Assembly: GCF_905163445.1 (NCBI RefSeq)
Contig: NC_053193.1
Span: 4,650,001-4,714,000, forward strand
Reading direction: 5' to 3'
DNA from: Pararge aegeria
Taxonomy: Eukaryota; Arthropoda; Insecta; Lepidoptera; Nymphalidae
DNA: 64,000 nucleotides
The notes beneath the pieces are model-generated. The model was given only the letters and a program-made list of their open reading frames with translations, had not been told where the DNA came from and searched no databases. Both the position numbers and the translations under genes were made by a program. Numbering within the stretch: the stretch's first letter is position 1; each line of letters opens with the position of its first letter. Below are positions 18,908 through 30,315 of the stretch, piece after piece.

Positions 18908-21900
18908 TCACGTGGCATCCGTAACACTGCTGGAACTGATATTTCTAGTCCGTTTACCACTACCACTGGCCGATTTGTTCTTATGCCTTTTCCTATCACA
19001 GTCTTCTTCACTCACACTGTTATGCCTCAGTTTCGGGCTCATCATGGTGTCTGAGCTCACAGAGTCCCTTTGGGACTTCTTCCTCTGTCGCTTTGGAGTG
19101 TTCTCCCCGATCAACATCTCGTTGAACTGCCTCTGTCTCGCTTCCCAATAGTGGTTCTGCCTTTGCACAACATCTGGGTATTTGGCCTCGAAGCTCGTAT
19201 CCGGTGGTAACATTAGCTCCCACCCAGTCTTGGGGTTATATTTGGCTATGGAACGCAATATTTCTAGTACTTCTTGGGGCGGGAGGCGGACGGCTGCGGC
19301 GAACTTGCGACGGTCAACGTACGAGTGCTGCGTTAACAGGTATAGCTGGAAGACATAATTGTTTTATATTAAACCGCTTATTTCCGTTGCTTAGTGGACA
19401 TAAAATGTTTAAGATACAAAATATTCGTGCATCAGGTATACTGATAATGGCAAAGAAAGTAAATATTGAAACAGGACAATTTTTTTAGCTTCATCCGGTT
19501 TCGCTCCAAGAACTACATTTGGGGACACTATTTATTCACATATATTATTAGTACGGCATAAATTCAAAATTTCTTTATTAATGTAGGCCTATCACAGGCA
19601 CTTATAAAGCGTTCATACATATATGTTTACATAATTGTAAGGGGATGGTGATAACTTCGTTCGCCAACTTAGACCTAAAGCTACGAGGGTTCTAAACGCG
19701 CCCTGGTCTAAGAGGAGCCCACAACAAACTTAGCCGGGTAAATTTTTTTTTGTCACAAAAAGCTACTCATACCCACACTCACCACATGGTCCCTGGCGGC
19801 ACACATGAGCCGGGGCGGCGCGGGTGAATCCCGAGTGTAAAGATCCTGCGAGCGCGGCGCCCACAAACCGCGCACGCAGCTAGCCGCCGCCCCCAACGCA
19901 GTGAGCAGCGCAGTTTCGTTAACCGGACCCTCCTCCCCCCGTATTGTGGCTCGCAGCTCGTTGAACGTCATTAATTTCGCTGAAACAATCGTTATTTTGT
20001 TATAATTAACGTATTCGTTTTAGTATCAAATCAAATACACTTTATTGTACACTAAACCCAAAAAAAAAACACGATTGAATCAAAGAAAGAAAAGATACAC
20101 AGGCGGCATTATCGCTTAAAAGCGATCTCTACCAGGCAACCTACCAAAGTACATGAAGTTAAGAAGAAGGGTTAGAGCGTACACAAAATAATTAATAGTA
20201 TTCTAGTCAAGCTCTATCATTTGATACCCCATGTGTTTATATAGCTAGTGAAATAGTTGTAAAAAAATATGTAATTCGCCTTTGTTTAGCGGCGGCCATC
20301 TTGAATTGATTTTCATCAAACATAGCTGAAAAAACTCCCGACTAAAATTGTACTCTCTTGCTTTATATGCAGACAGTAGTTACAGAAACTACTTCTTTCT
20401 TTGGTGTGCACGTACGCTCGCACGCACGCACGCACGCACGCAAGACAAACTTATATACACACCATCGTTGTTGCGTTGCGAGAAACATGCTGGCTTTACT
20501 ATATATCCTTGATTATATAAGGTTGTTCATGGAGAGGGCCTTTAGGTTCTGATATATTGATTTCAACATGAACGATCTCAAGCATGCGTATTCGTTATGT
20601 AAAATAATGCAATATAGTGCTATCCTGTTCTACTGAGAACTTAGTGGAAAAGAAGCTCATTTTATAACGCTCTGACATTTTATAGGTGTACCTAGTTCAA
20701 GTGTAAAAGAACACTTCTTAAGTTATCCAACGTTATAAAACGTTTATTTGTAAGGCTATTTTATTAAGAAATTATGAAAAGTTGTTACGATTAGCATAGG
20801 TAGGATAATAATTATAACGAAAACCTCTTTTTATTTTAATATACTTGACTAAAGAATTTTATATATTGTGTTGCACACAACTCTCTAAGGCACATTCAAT
20901 TTAAAAGTCAAAACAGTGCTGTCCTTTTCTACAGGGAACATTGTGAAAAGGAAGCACAGTTTTACCTTATCTAGCTGTGATGCTCACAACAATCAATCCG
21001 ACGATCGCAAACCTCTGTAATAGGCATGATGACAGTAACAATGAATTAATGATTCTTCAATCATTAATTCTTTGTTACAAAAGAAAGTATTTTTATATAC
21101 AATCTAAGTGAGATTGGTATTTATTTACAATAAATAAAACTGCAAAATCTATCGATCCGCCATGACAGCTGGAACGCCGAATTCAAAATTATTACGGTAC
21201 AAGACGTAATAATTTTGAATTCGAAATACAAACATATTTCTAGTATATAGTGATTTCAAACTATCGGTTGCTAAGTTTTTTGGTATCAATACCAAAATCA
21301 ATAATCTTTAGCTATCTATTAGCTATGGAACAAGGACATTTAAAGTTTATAAATTTGCCTACGACGTCACAAGCACGGCCACGACAACCGGCGAGCGATT
21401 TCCCGGTACATATATTTTTAAAATTATATCTCGTTGATACCATTTGCAACTTATATCAACGAAGCCTTTGATTTCTGCAAAAATATGATATTTTTTGGAC
21501 AAAGTAAATACTTCTGAATCAGTGCGGACTGGTGGCCCACGCGATATACCGCCAAACTAAATCTGCAGTGGGTAGTACCTTGCATGAATGTACCAGGCTG
21601 TCAGCAATTATAAGATACAAAATACTACTTACCATTAATCAATATTTCCTTGATCTGATCCTGTAGCGAAAGCTTTTTCACTGGCGCCATTTCCGCCTCA
21701 TCGGTGGTAGGAGGTACTAATGACCGAACATATTCGGATGGTTTTAAAGTGAGAGAAGAACCATCCGATGAATTCGCACTGAATAGTTTTAGACGCTCCA
21801 ACTGTAAATTGAAGGAAATTCTATATTGTAAAAGAAAGAGGATTTTTCTCGGCTTCTAAAGACAATTGTGTCTTATTGCCAAGTGTCTGCTTTTGATTCC

Positions 21901-24900
21901 CGAATTTTCAACAACAGCCCGGATTTAGGAAACTGGTAGTGTCCACCACCGTGCTTCGGGGACCACGTTAAGCCATCGGTTCCGGTTTTTATCAATAACA
22001 TGTTAAAGCCCGACGATTCGCATTCAAGCATCGAGGTCTATGGTCTAAAATCCTCAAATAAGTGCCACCCGTCTAGTACCATTTTGACACACTGCAGCGT
22101 CTTCCAAATCTTAAGAAGAAAAGAACAAAAAATCAAGTGCATAAAATTCACATTACCAAATTTTAAACACGTAAGTACTTCTTTATAATTTGGAACTGAA
22201 CCTGGTGGACACCATGAATAACGCTAGATGCTAAACTTCACTTCAAACATGGGGGCATGTAAATAGAGATATTTTTGACTTTTATTTTTGAACCCGCCCC
22301 CGAAAAAGAGGCCGAAGCCACTAACTAGGCCATCACAGATTCTTCGCTTCCTTTCTATACTGTGTGTTATTAATCCAAATCCTTTAATATTATAATCCTT
22401 CATACTAGTACTATCTATATGCTGACTTTCAGCATGCTGTACCGTAAAACAAAGATTAATAAGCATAAGCATTCATTCATTATTCAACCACTGACCTGTG
22501 GATCCAGTACTTACTTCAGCATGGTCAGTGTCCGATGGTTTCCATAGAGCGTCGTACCAGGGTTCGTCAGCGATACGCTGCGATACTGTCTCGTAGGATT
22601 TCTCTCTCGCTTTTTTAGCCACATCGGTTTCCAAACGCGCGAACTTAACTGTTACCTGAAAACCCACACTAATGTATAATAAACGTAAAAGTGTGTAGGT
22701 TTGTGTGTTTATTTTTTACTTTTTTTGTTTATTAGAGTCTCCAATTAGGGATTTATATAGGTAGCCTGCATACTGGAGATGGGGATAAGATCTATAAATT
22801 TTAATCCACAAGAAACATTCTAGCAATGTTTCAAATAATAACTATTGTTACACTTGCACATATTAAGAGTGACTTTAACCATGAAGACAAATTACTAAAC
22901 CTCCAAAGATCAACTCTAAGCAATTATTTCATTTCTTATGTATTGTAAAATTTTTAAAACGTTAGATTTATTACTGATAATAATAATTTCTGACGAAAAC
23001 GAGACATACAGAGATGTGACAAATTATCAAACTCGTAAGACGTAATTTATGGATGGCCCAATACCCATAAATTTCAAATTCATTTATTTTCAAGTAGGTC
23101 TACTTTATAAGCACTTTTGAAACGTCAAGTATGCATGTTTGTGTGACTCTACCACCGGTTCGGAAAGCAGATTCTACCGAGAAGAGCCGGCAAGAAACTC
23201 AGTAGTTGCTCTTTTCCAACATCAACATTTACAATCATTTTGCTATCTTGCGGGAGATGAGAGCGAGGCTGGCTGCTTCCATTCTACCTTAGAACTGGAA
23301 ACTCATTTCCCACCAATTCTGCTATTTCAAATTGAAAAGTTTTAAGTACAACCCTATTAATAAAGATTTTAAGTAATTAAAGTATCACTCGCTTCAACAG
23401 GGAAGGAAAACATTGTGAGGAAACCTGCATGCCCGGGAGTTCTCGATAATGCTCTCAAAGGTTAGTGGACTCCACCAATCCACACTGGGGCAGTGTGGTG
23501 GACTAAGGCCTTAACCCCTTCTCATAGTGGAACGAGACCCGTACCCTGTAGTGGGTTTATATTATTATTATTATATAATTGACTAAGCAGCTTTCGCTGA
23601 TGCGTCTATATCATTTCTTGCGCTCTTTCTCTTTTTGATGTTTATCCAGTCTTTTCTTAAACTGATTCAGTGATTCTGCAGTCACTACATCTTAAGGCAA
23701 GGCATTCCACATTTGTATAACTCTATTGCTGATAAAGTGCTTGGAAGGATTAGACGATGCCTGCTGATATTCAAGTTTGAGACCATAGCCCCTTAATCTA
23801 TATTATGATCATGATATAAACGTGGCATAACCATGCTGACCTATTCCATGTTATGCCACATCCATACTAAGAATTATTTATTTATTTTATTTATTTATTT
23901 TTTATTAGACAAACTACGACATAGAGTTAGTTGAAAGGCTAAAGATAGAATAGGTTACTTTTTATCCCAGGTAAACAAACAGACATCATCTTCATCACAT
24001 TAACCCACTAAAGAGTACGGGTTTCTCCCCCAACAATGAGAAGGGGTTAAGGCTGTAAGCTGTGTAGTCCACCACACTGGCCCAGCGCGGATTGGTGGAC
24101 TCCATACACCTTTAAGAACATTATGTAGAATTCTCAGGCATGCAGGTTTCCTCACGATGTTTTCCTTCACCATTGAAGCAAGTGATATTTTATTAATTAA
24201 TACGCACATAACTTAGAAAAGTTTGAGGTGCATGCTGGGATTCGAACTTGACCCCCCGAAATTGAAGTCGAAGTCCTACCCACTGGGCTATCACCGCTTC
24301 GCAATTCAGCATACGATTTCGAAGTTCTTTTGGCTAGATATAGTTGAAAATTATATTTTCACTGAAATTTTTTTTACACTAGCGAGTATGGATATTCGAG
24401 GTCTATCACCGCTTCAAAAACAACATATGCCATAATAAAATAAACCATAATAAAAGCGGATGAAGAATGCGGGCAGCAGCTATCTATCTCATACAGATAG
24501 ATAGCTGCATGCTGTATGCTGCTGCGTCTGATGGCCACTTGTAATAAAGTTACGAGACCGCTAGTTAGGGCTATATTCCACCGATGGGCCATGCTACTCT
24601 AGCTAGCTCACTTGCCGCTTAAAGTTTTATTACATGACCTATGGGCAGCAGCGTATTAAAACTGCTTAGAAATCACTTTATCACTGCATCATTACTCACC
24701 GTTAAATTTAATCATCATCTCTTGCTAACTAATATTATGTTTTTTTAGTTTGTCCTTCTTTCACGCAGCAAGCAGCAGATTGCTATGATTTATATCTAAT
24801 AAGGCCCGAAATGAATTACCCTACCTGTTGAGCCTCAGGTTCTTTCTCCTCTTCATCAGAATTGTCAGCTTTACTTTTATCAACCTTTCTTTTGTCTTGT

Positions 24901-27299
24901 TTATCGTAATAGGAATAGGATGGCCTAAGCTGCAATATACCTGGGAATTGGAAATGCATGTTAAATCTTGGATAATGTATATATAGATTGATTTGGAAAT
25001 CTGTTTGATATCAATAATGAAACATTGTATAAGTGCTAATATGGCCTCATCTTGCATTAAAGCAACTAAAGAAAAATTAAGTTATATTGAATACAGTAAT
25101 GTGATTTATTTTAATTACAAATAAATAATCAAATTCTTTATCAAGGAGCTCCTTCACTGCAATCTCCAAATAATGCAAGAATAACTATAAAATCTATTAA
25201 AATAAAGAAAACATTTATTGGTTTTAAAAAAAAAATGGTAATAAATATAAAACAATTTGAGCTTGCATATGTGTGTAATTCAGGTTTTTTGTCTTAATAC
25301 AAAATAAAATGAATAATATAATGAATAATTCAAAGATGCCTGCATAGACTTCTTTTATATATTTGAATATAGTTGTTCACGCGGTTCATCACACTATAGT
25401 GCAGTTTTCAATAGTATAAATATAGAAAATGTGAAATGATGTGGAAATAAGTTGACATCAAATTATTTCCATATCCAATTTATATATCTTTTTGTCTTAT
25501 AGGATGCAAAGTGAAAAATCATGAGTCTTTTATTAAAACCTTTTTATTTTAACAATTTTGTAATATTGTATTCAATTTGTAATATAAACATTTGAAAAAA
25601 AAATTGGATCAAATTGATATAAGAATATAAATTTTTTTACTTTGTATTTATGTGCAATCAATTAATAAAATGTATAAAATCAATTTGAATGAAGAAAAGA
25701 AGAGTTTCTTTGGTTATCCCCGTTCTGGGGATTACCGTGGCACAAAGGTTGTACATTGCTATACAGCGCAGGTATTCTGCTGCGTCTGATGGCCACTTGT
25801 AATAAAGTTACGAGACTGCTAGTTAGGGCTATATTCCACCGATGGGACATGCTACTCTAGCTAGCTCACTTGCCGCTTGAAGTTTTATTTTAAAACTACT
25901 TAGAAATCACTTTACCACGTCTGCATCATTACTCACCGTGAAATTTAATCATCGTCTCTTGCTTACTAATATTATGTTTTTTAGTTTTTCCTACTTTCAC
26001 GAAGCAAGCAGCAGATTGCTATGATTTTGTATATTGATAGGACATAGAGGGCTTTTTGACAAGACATAAGCCTATCATGCCTATTTATTATTGTTGTTAT
26101 TGAAGTTGACATATAAATTTGTATCGTGTGCACAATAAATTGTAATAAACGAAAATATGGATTGGTTTGGAAATAAATCATTGTAAAATATCAACAATCA
26201 AACCTTGTATAGGAGTGCAATGGAGCTCTTTGTCTTGTAGTAAAGCAACAGCATAATGCTTTGTGTCGACGCAGGGGTTGCTGCTTTCATACACAATCTT
26301 GTCCATAATTCCATTTCTGAAGTATTGAGACCTCTCTTGTTCCTTATCTTTCAAAAATCGTGATTCCTAAAATCATACAATCAACACATTTTAGTATATT
26401 ACCTGACAGTTAGATACTAGAAGTAACATTTAGATGGAAAGCAAAAGGAACAAAGTAACAGGTAATATTCATTATGTTGAAATGGTAACAGTAAGGTACA
26501 GTCTGCTTACTACTTAGTTCACACAATTGTATTGACTTTGCCTGACTTAATTCTTTTCTTACTTGTTTAGCTATTTTAAAAACTCAGTATGTATATCTTG
26601 TAAAAAAGCTAAAAAGTTTGTTTATATGTGATCCTAAATCCTAATCAAGAATTGCCAGTCATGTATAGAAATAATATTTCTTCAATACATAGCCGTTAGG
26701 CTAGGTTATGGTGGTCACTCACACTTACGCAAACCGTTAAACTGAATTCAACCAGCTCTGTTAGGCCTGAACAGCCACAGACCACATACATTGGTGGTTG
26801 GACGAAAAACTGTAGTGCGCTAGGGTTTCCATTTAACCACTGGTCTACTTGTGAGCGATCACCACACGGTCATAGACATAATTTACATAGAATGTGTGAC
26901 TACATTGCACACATAGTGTAACATAAATTATGTAATAATACCTGAGGTCCATCCGTGTTGAGTGCAATTTGTTCGCCCTTAGAAGGGCAGTATTTATCAC
27001 TATAAGTGTCGAGACCGACTTCCATACGAACAAGATGATTCTTTGGCTTTATAGACGCATTGGTCACTTTTACATCTTTCCAATCCCTATTGGCTGGTCT
27101 TACTGGGTATTGGTATATGTACAGATGCTCGGCTAATGCTTGAGACAAGAATACAGGGATCTGTGCATAAAAACATAAAGTTTTAACACAAAATTACTCA
27201 TATTTCGCACATAAACATAACCTCATTTTCTAAGACACGTTTTATACTTCGTAAATCTTTTATAATTACCTCTTGTACAACAGGATCCTCCTCTTCCAT
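18908..27299 (-). CDS. POLR3E: DNA-directed RNA polymerase III subunit RPC5 (POLR3E), complete
   Basis: RPC5, the RPC37-like subunit that with RPC4 forms the TFIIF-like heterodimer of RNA polymerase III. Exons in transcript order: 27299-27270, 27160-26942, 26366-26204, 24940-24825, 22655-22515, 21801-21633, 19979-19783, 19345-18908. All have GT/AG borders and keep frame, giving 490 residues from MEEEDPVVQE. The N-terminal Sin-like domain is clear (YQYPVRPANRDW, SKGEQIALNTDGPQ at about 70-83, then HYAVALLQDKELHCTPIQG). Further on are LSLQDQIKEILINAK, winged-helix-like RGLWAPRSQDLY and GWELMLP..YPDVVQRQ. The last ~75 residues are basic and Ser-rich with KKSQRDS and KRHKNKS clusters. It is shorter than vertebrate RPC5 (about 700 aa) and lacks the distal C-terminal winged-helix extension. 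The final exon ends in a clean TGA. Confidence 0.96.
19555..19745 (+). repeat. Dispersed repeat, family F
   Basis: TAGGCCTATCACAGGCACTT, AAGCGTTCATACATATATG, GGTGATAACTTCGTTCGCCA, ending at AACTTAGCCGGGTA. Copies are reversed at 59285-59475 and partial at 46020-46140 and 46310-46390. In POLR3E intron 7. Confidence 0.6.
20020..20160 (-). mobile_element. LINE 3' tail relic, reverse orientation
   Basis: ACACTTTATTGTACACTAAA ... TCGCTTAAAAGCGATCTCTA ... CAGGCAACC is the reverse complement of the GCAATAAAG-ended tail family. In POLR3E intron 6. Confidence 0.6.
20408..20442 (+). repeat. (CGCA)n microsatellite
   Basis: Short CGCA tandem repeat in POLR3E intron 6. Confidence 0.9.
21178..21223. repeat. 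Perfect 19-bp-arm palindrome
   Basis: CGAATTCAAAATTATTACG (21178-21196) is inverted at 21205-21223 with an 8-base loop, in POLR3E intron 6. Confidence 0.9.
23070..23340 (+). repeat. Dispersed repeat, family E
   Basis: TTCAAATTCATTTATTTTCA ... TTTGAAACGTCAAGTATG ... CTCTACCACCGGTTCGGAAA ... CGGCAAGAAACTCAGTAGTT. The best-preserved family member in the window, in POLR3E intron 4. Confidence 0.7.
23393..23565 (+). mobile_element. SINE-B copy, 3' two thirds
   Basis: GCTTCAACAGGGAAGGAAAA, GGAAACCTGCATGCCCGGGA, TTCTCATAGTGGAACGAGAC, then a TTATTATTATTA-type tail. Confidence 0.75.
23995..24302 (-). mobile_element. SINE-B copy, near full length
   Basis: The minus strand gives head GAAGCGGTGATAGCCCAGTG, B box AAGTTCGAATCCCAGC, body ACTTGCTTCAATGGTGAAGG ... 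GGAAACCTGCATGCCTGAGA ... GGTGGACTACACAGC, tail near 24000. In POLR3E intron 4. Confidence 0.85.
24476..24508. repeat. Perfect 14-bp-arm palindrome
   Basis: GCAGCTATCTATCT at 24476-24489 is inverted at 24495-24508 with a 5-base loop. Confidence 0.85.
24510..25065 (-). repeat. Intragenic tandem duplication, copy containing functional exon 4
   Basis: Holds a ~285-bp block just 3' of exon 4 (24516-24800) that repeats at 25767-26031 with high similarity (GCTGCGTCTGATGGCCACTT, CTAGTTAGGGCTATATTCCA, GCAAGCAGCAGATTGCTATG). It also holds, 5' of exon 4 at about 24990-25063, a decayed match to the 3' end of exon 3 and its donor region. The relic translates LMQDEAILALIQ, against LLQDKELHCTPIQ in the real exon. 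Confidence 0.8.
25765..26250 (-). repeat. Intragenic tandem duplication, copy containing functional exon 3 end
   Basis: Counterpart of 24510-25065 at an offset of roughly 1.2 kb. The intron block (25767-26031) and the exon 3 donor neighbourhood (GATTGGTTTGGAAAT and ATATCAACAATCAAAC) both align to the other copy in the same order. Where the other copy has exon 4, this one (about 26036-26150) has no recognisable exon. Confidence 0.8.
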
Positions 27300-27922
27300 G
27301 TTGCGAGGTTCAGGTCTCTATGAAATTAACTTAACATTGCTTAAATTGGGCTACTAAAATTAAAATAATAAGCAGCCTAACAACACTCTACGGCAAAAAC
27401 TCTACGACCTTCGCCGTTGACACTTGACATTTGACAATTAATGGCTATTGACAGATATTATAGAGCATTTACTCTATAGTGCTAGGGTGTAGGGTCGAAT
27501 CGTAATTCGTCGAATAAATAAAATATAACGCTAAATGCACATTACAAATCTGTATTATTTAATTTCAAAATGCGCTTAAAATAAGTAATAAAGAAAAAAA
27601 CTCCAATGACATAAGTCTAGAAAAACAGTCTCAATCAATTAAACATTTTTAACAAGTGTTTATTGTTTTTTTAATCGAACAAACGATTAAAATATTAAAG
27701 TATTTTTGAAAAAATACACTTCTGAAAATTCACAAGAAAGCATCAAGAAAATGACAGATAATTTTCTTGATGCTTTCTTGTGAATTTTCAGAAGTGTATT
27801 TTTTCAAAAATACTTTCATATTTTAATCGTTTGTTCGATTAAAAAAACAATAAACACTTGTTAAAAATGTTTAATTGATTGAGACTGTTTTTCTAGACTA
27901 AGAAGTTGGATTGTCAAGCAAA
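27300..27922. promoter_or_regulatory. Divergent intergenic region between POLR3E and the small membrane-protein gene
   Basis: The two start codons are about 620 bp apart on opposite strands, so both promoters must lie here (or in the hairpin it contains). No TATA box or initiator could be assigned. The right 46% of the interval is a large inverted repeat. Confidence 0.55.
27614..27899. repeat. Near-perfect 139-bp-arm inverted repeat (hairpin)
   Basis: Left arm 27614-27752 and right arm 27761-27899 are reverse complements with one mismatch seen (AATATTAAAGT versus AATATGAAAGT), around the 8-base loop GACAGATA. Arm tips are AGTCTAG and CTAGACT. No flanking duplication was recognised. The right arm ends 23 bp before the ATG of the membrane-protein gene. 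Confidence 0.95.
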
Positions 27923-28632
27923 ATGTCTGATATGATAATAAATGGTAATATTCTTAGTGAACCACCATCGTTATAAAAATATCAATAAGTTTATGAAAGA
28001 AAACAATAAGTAAATTTTAAATAATGCCGAATTTAAATAATTTTGTTTACTACGAATTTATTAACATTAACATGTTAATAACCTTATGAAAAGATTTCAA
28101 CTTTAGGTACTTACACTTAATTTAACTTTTTTGTTATACCTGCAGATTCTGTGCCAGTCAATAAAAAGTGGAGTGAATTAATAAGATACAATATTTTTAT
28201 GATGAAATTAATTGAATTTGTAAGTAATTACTTAATTACTACAAATATGATTTGATTCAAGTGTTTCTTTTATTTTATTAGTCTCAAAAATATTTATAGG
28301 GAATTTCACTCGCAATAACAATGTTGCCGATGATTATCTCAAAGCCGGAAGGTCATATGTACTGTATATCAACGGGCCCCACAATAGTTATATCAATTTT
28401 ATTTGTAATATTGTACATACGTAAGAAAGTTCCATTGTTCATGGAAAAAATGTATTTATTTTTCCAAATTTTATTTACATTCGGAGCTTTCATTCAATGT
28501 TTTTTATTAAACATTGAAAAAGTTGTGATGTGGTTAATTTATGGTGTATTTTATTTCGCCCTGTTAACAGCATTATCTCTTGACCTATTTTTAATTGCAA
28601 ATGAAAGAGGTTGTACTTTTAGTTGCGCTTGA
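27923..28632 (+). CDS. Small multi-pass membrane protein of unknown function
   Basis: Not a family I recognise. Three exons, 27923-27944, 28146-28219 and 28300-28632, have GT/AG borders and stay in frame (7 codons plus one base; two bases plus 24 codons; 111 codons with stop). They give 142 residues from MSDMIINDSVPVNKKWSELI. About four hydrophobic segments: GISLAITMLPMII (33-45), PTIVISILFVILYI, MYLFFQILFTFGAFIQCFLL, and VVMWLIYGVFYFALLTALSL. It then ends DLFLIANERGCTFSCA. The layout resembles small four-pass (MARVEL-like) proteins, but no signature supports that. A decayed paralogue 1.2 kb downstream shows that the family duplicated locally. Poly(A) signal AATAAA at 28864-28869. Confidence 0.78.
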
Positions 28633-29880
28633 TAGTCATTTTACGAATAACTTTATAATAATAATAATAATTATGTTTGCTAAAAATGTGTTTAATTTAC
28701 AGAAATATTAATGTACACTATGTCGTATGTTTGATGTTTTTGAACGTTATTTTTTCGCAAAACTTCAAGGTCAATAAACTTTTGACTTTGGCATGGCATC
28801 TATACACACATTTAGCAATTTCAAAACTTTTATATTTCTTAATTTTAATAATTTTTTATGATAAATAAATTAATAAGTGTAATTTAAGTAGATCTTCGAT
28901 GGGTTATGTTAGTAACCTTACTCCTGTCAGCATCGGTAGTTTACTTTTTCAGCATCAATAGCGGGCGAATAACGTGAAATGAAGAAACTCATTTACTTTT
29001 AGGTAATTTCCATGCTCTGTATGCTAATTGCTAATGCCGTTTGTGTTGAGTGACGCTGGCATGATGCACTGCCTGGCCACCGCGCCCACTCTCGTCTTGT
29101 CTGTCTGTACCTAGTGGACCAAGTGCATTACTTGGCCGAACAACTGCACTTGGTAATGCAAATAAAATTAATTTTATTATTGTAACTTCAGACCACCTGG
29201 GAAGTCTTAATGGAATCGTCTATGGCCACATCTTGTTTACACTGTGTGTAGATCAAGAGCGAGGACTCATATTATCTTGATATACAAATTTTATTCAATA
29301 AGTATTTAAATCGGTCTTCACAATTTATTATTCTATTTGAACTACTTAGTTGATTTGTGTGTTGTAAACATTATGTATTATGTTAACTTGGCCCAAGATG
29401 ATTTCAAATGTATCTGCTTGAGATTTTGAATTGAGTTTTTGATTTTCTTAAACATTGCTGCTGTACATGGCCACTATGGTCAAGTGGTGAGCAGATTTGA
29501 CTTTTGATTACAAGATCCTGGATATGATTCACAGGCCAAAACAGTTGGTTTTACACTGTCCCGTCAAGATATTAAAAGACTGGTTTAAGGCATAGCTTAC
29601 TCCCATCCACAATAGCCTGTAACGGTCAAGTACTTCACTAAAGGCCTCTCAGGAAGGATCACTATAAGAAAAACATAAATTCATAAAGAAAATCTCTTTC
29701 TTTTTTACATAAAAACATTTTTTTCTATTTTGAAATCATATGGTATTTTAAAAAATAATGAAAGGTTTTGTTCTTAAAGTTGCCTGCCAAGTTAATATGT
29801 TAAGTTCTAACTAACATTGATTTATGTAACTATATTATATTATAACTATTAAATTACAAGTGAGCATATCTTACTTTTAG
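28633..29880. other. Intergenic; 3'UTR then diverged repeats
   Basis: Contains the candidate poly(A) signal of the upstream gene and, at about 29480-29660, a decayed SINE-like stretch. No clear counterpart of exons 1 and 2 was found for the following paralogue, though short decayed ones could be missed. Confidence 0.5.
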
Positions 29881-30178
29881 GTACTGGCACTCCTAATCAA
29901 TATTTTACCCGGTGGATATTTTACAATGCCTGGTTGCGGGACCCACTCTCATGCTGTCTTTATACATAATGGTGCTATATATCGTCGACCAGGTTCTATA
30001 AGAGGCAGAGTTTTACTATGTTGTAATACAATCAACCCTGACCGTTGTAGCTCTTGTAAACATTTTTAATCTTGGGAAACTTGTTGGAGCGATATATGGA
30101 CTATTTTATATTGATTTAATAATTGCATTTGGTTTGGACCTTTACTATATGCAAAAGGAAAGAGGCTATACATACTGA
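29881..30178 (+). pseudogene. Decayed tandem paralogue of the small membrane protein (last exon)
   Basis: After a good acceptor (TTACTTTTAG, 29871-29880) one frame reads VLALLINILPGGY, matching ISLAITMLPMII of the intact gene. The frame then shifts by about 29920 to QCLVAGPTLMLSLYIMVLYI. After an in-frame TAA at 29999-30001 it continues EAEFYYVVIQSTL to GAIYGLFYIDLI and LDLYYMQKERGYTY before TGA at 30176-30178. The order, spacing and C-terminal LDL...ERG...T pattern match 28300-28632. One frameshift plus one stop make it a pseudogene unless sequence errors are involved. Confidence 0.72.
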
Positions 30179-30315
30179 CTAAAGTTATTGAATAATTTAG
30201 TTTTTATCTATTGTTTTATTTCATGAGTTTATGAAATAGGATATGGTGACATCAACATCCTGTGATAAATTTGTGTGCTCATAAAAGTGATTAAGAATTT
30301 CTACAATTTAATACA

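Noticed and set aside
28321..28632. ATG at 28321 as the start of the membrane-protein gene
   Set aside because: An upstream acceptor at 28299 and two in-frame exons extend the protein to an ATG at 27923 in better agreement with gene structure.
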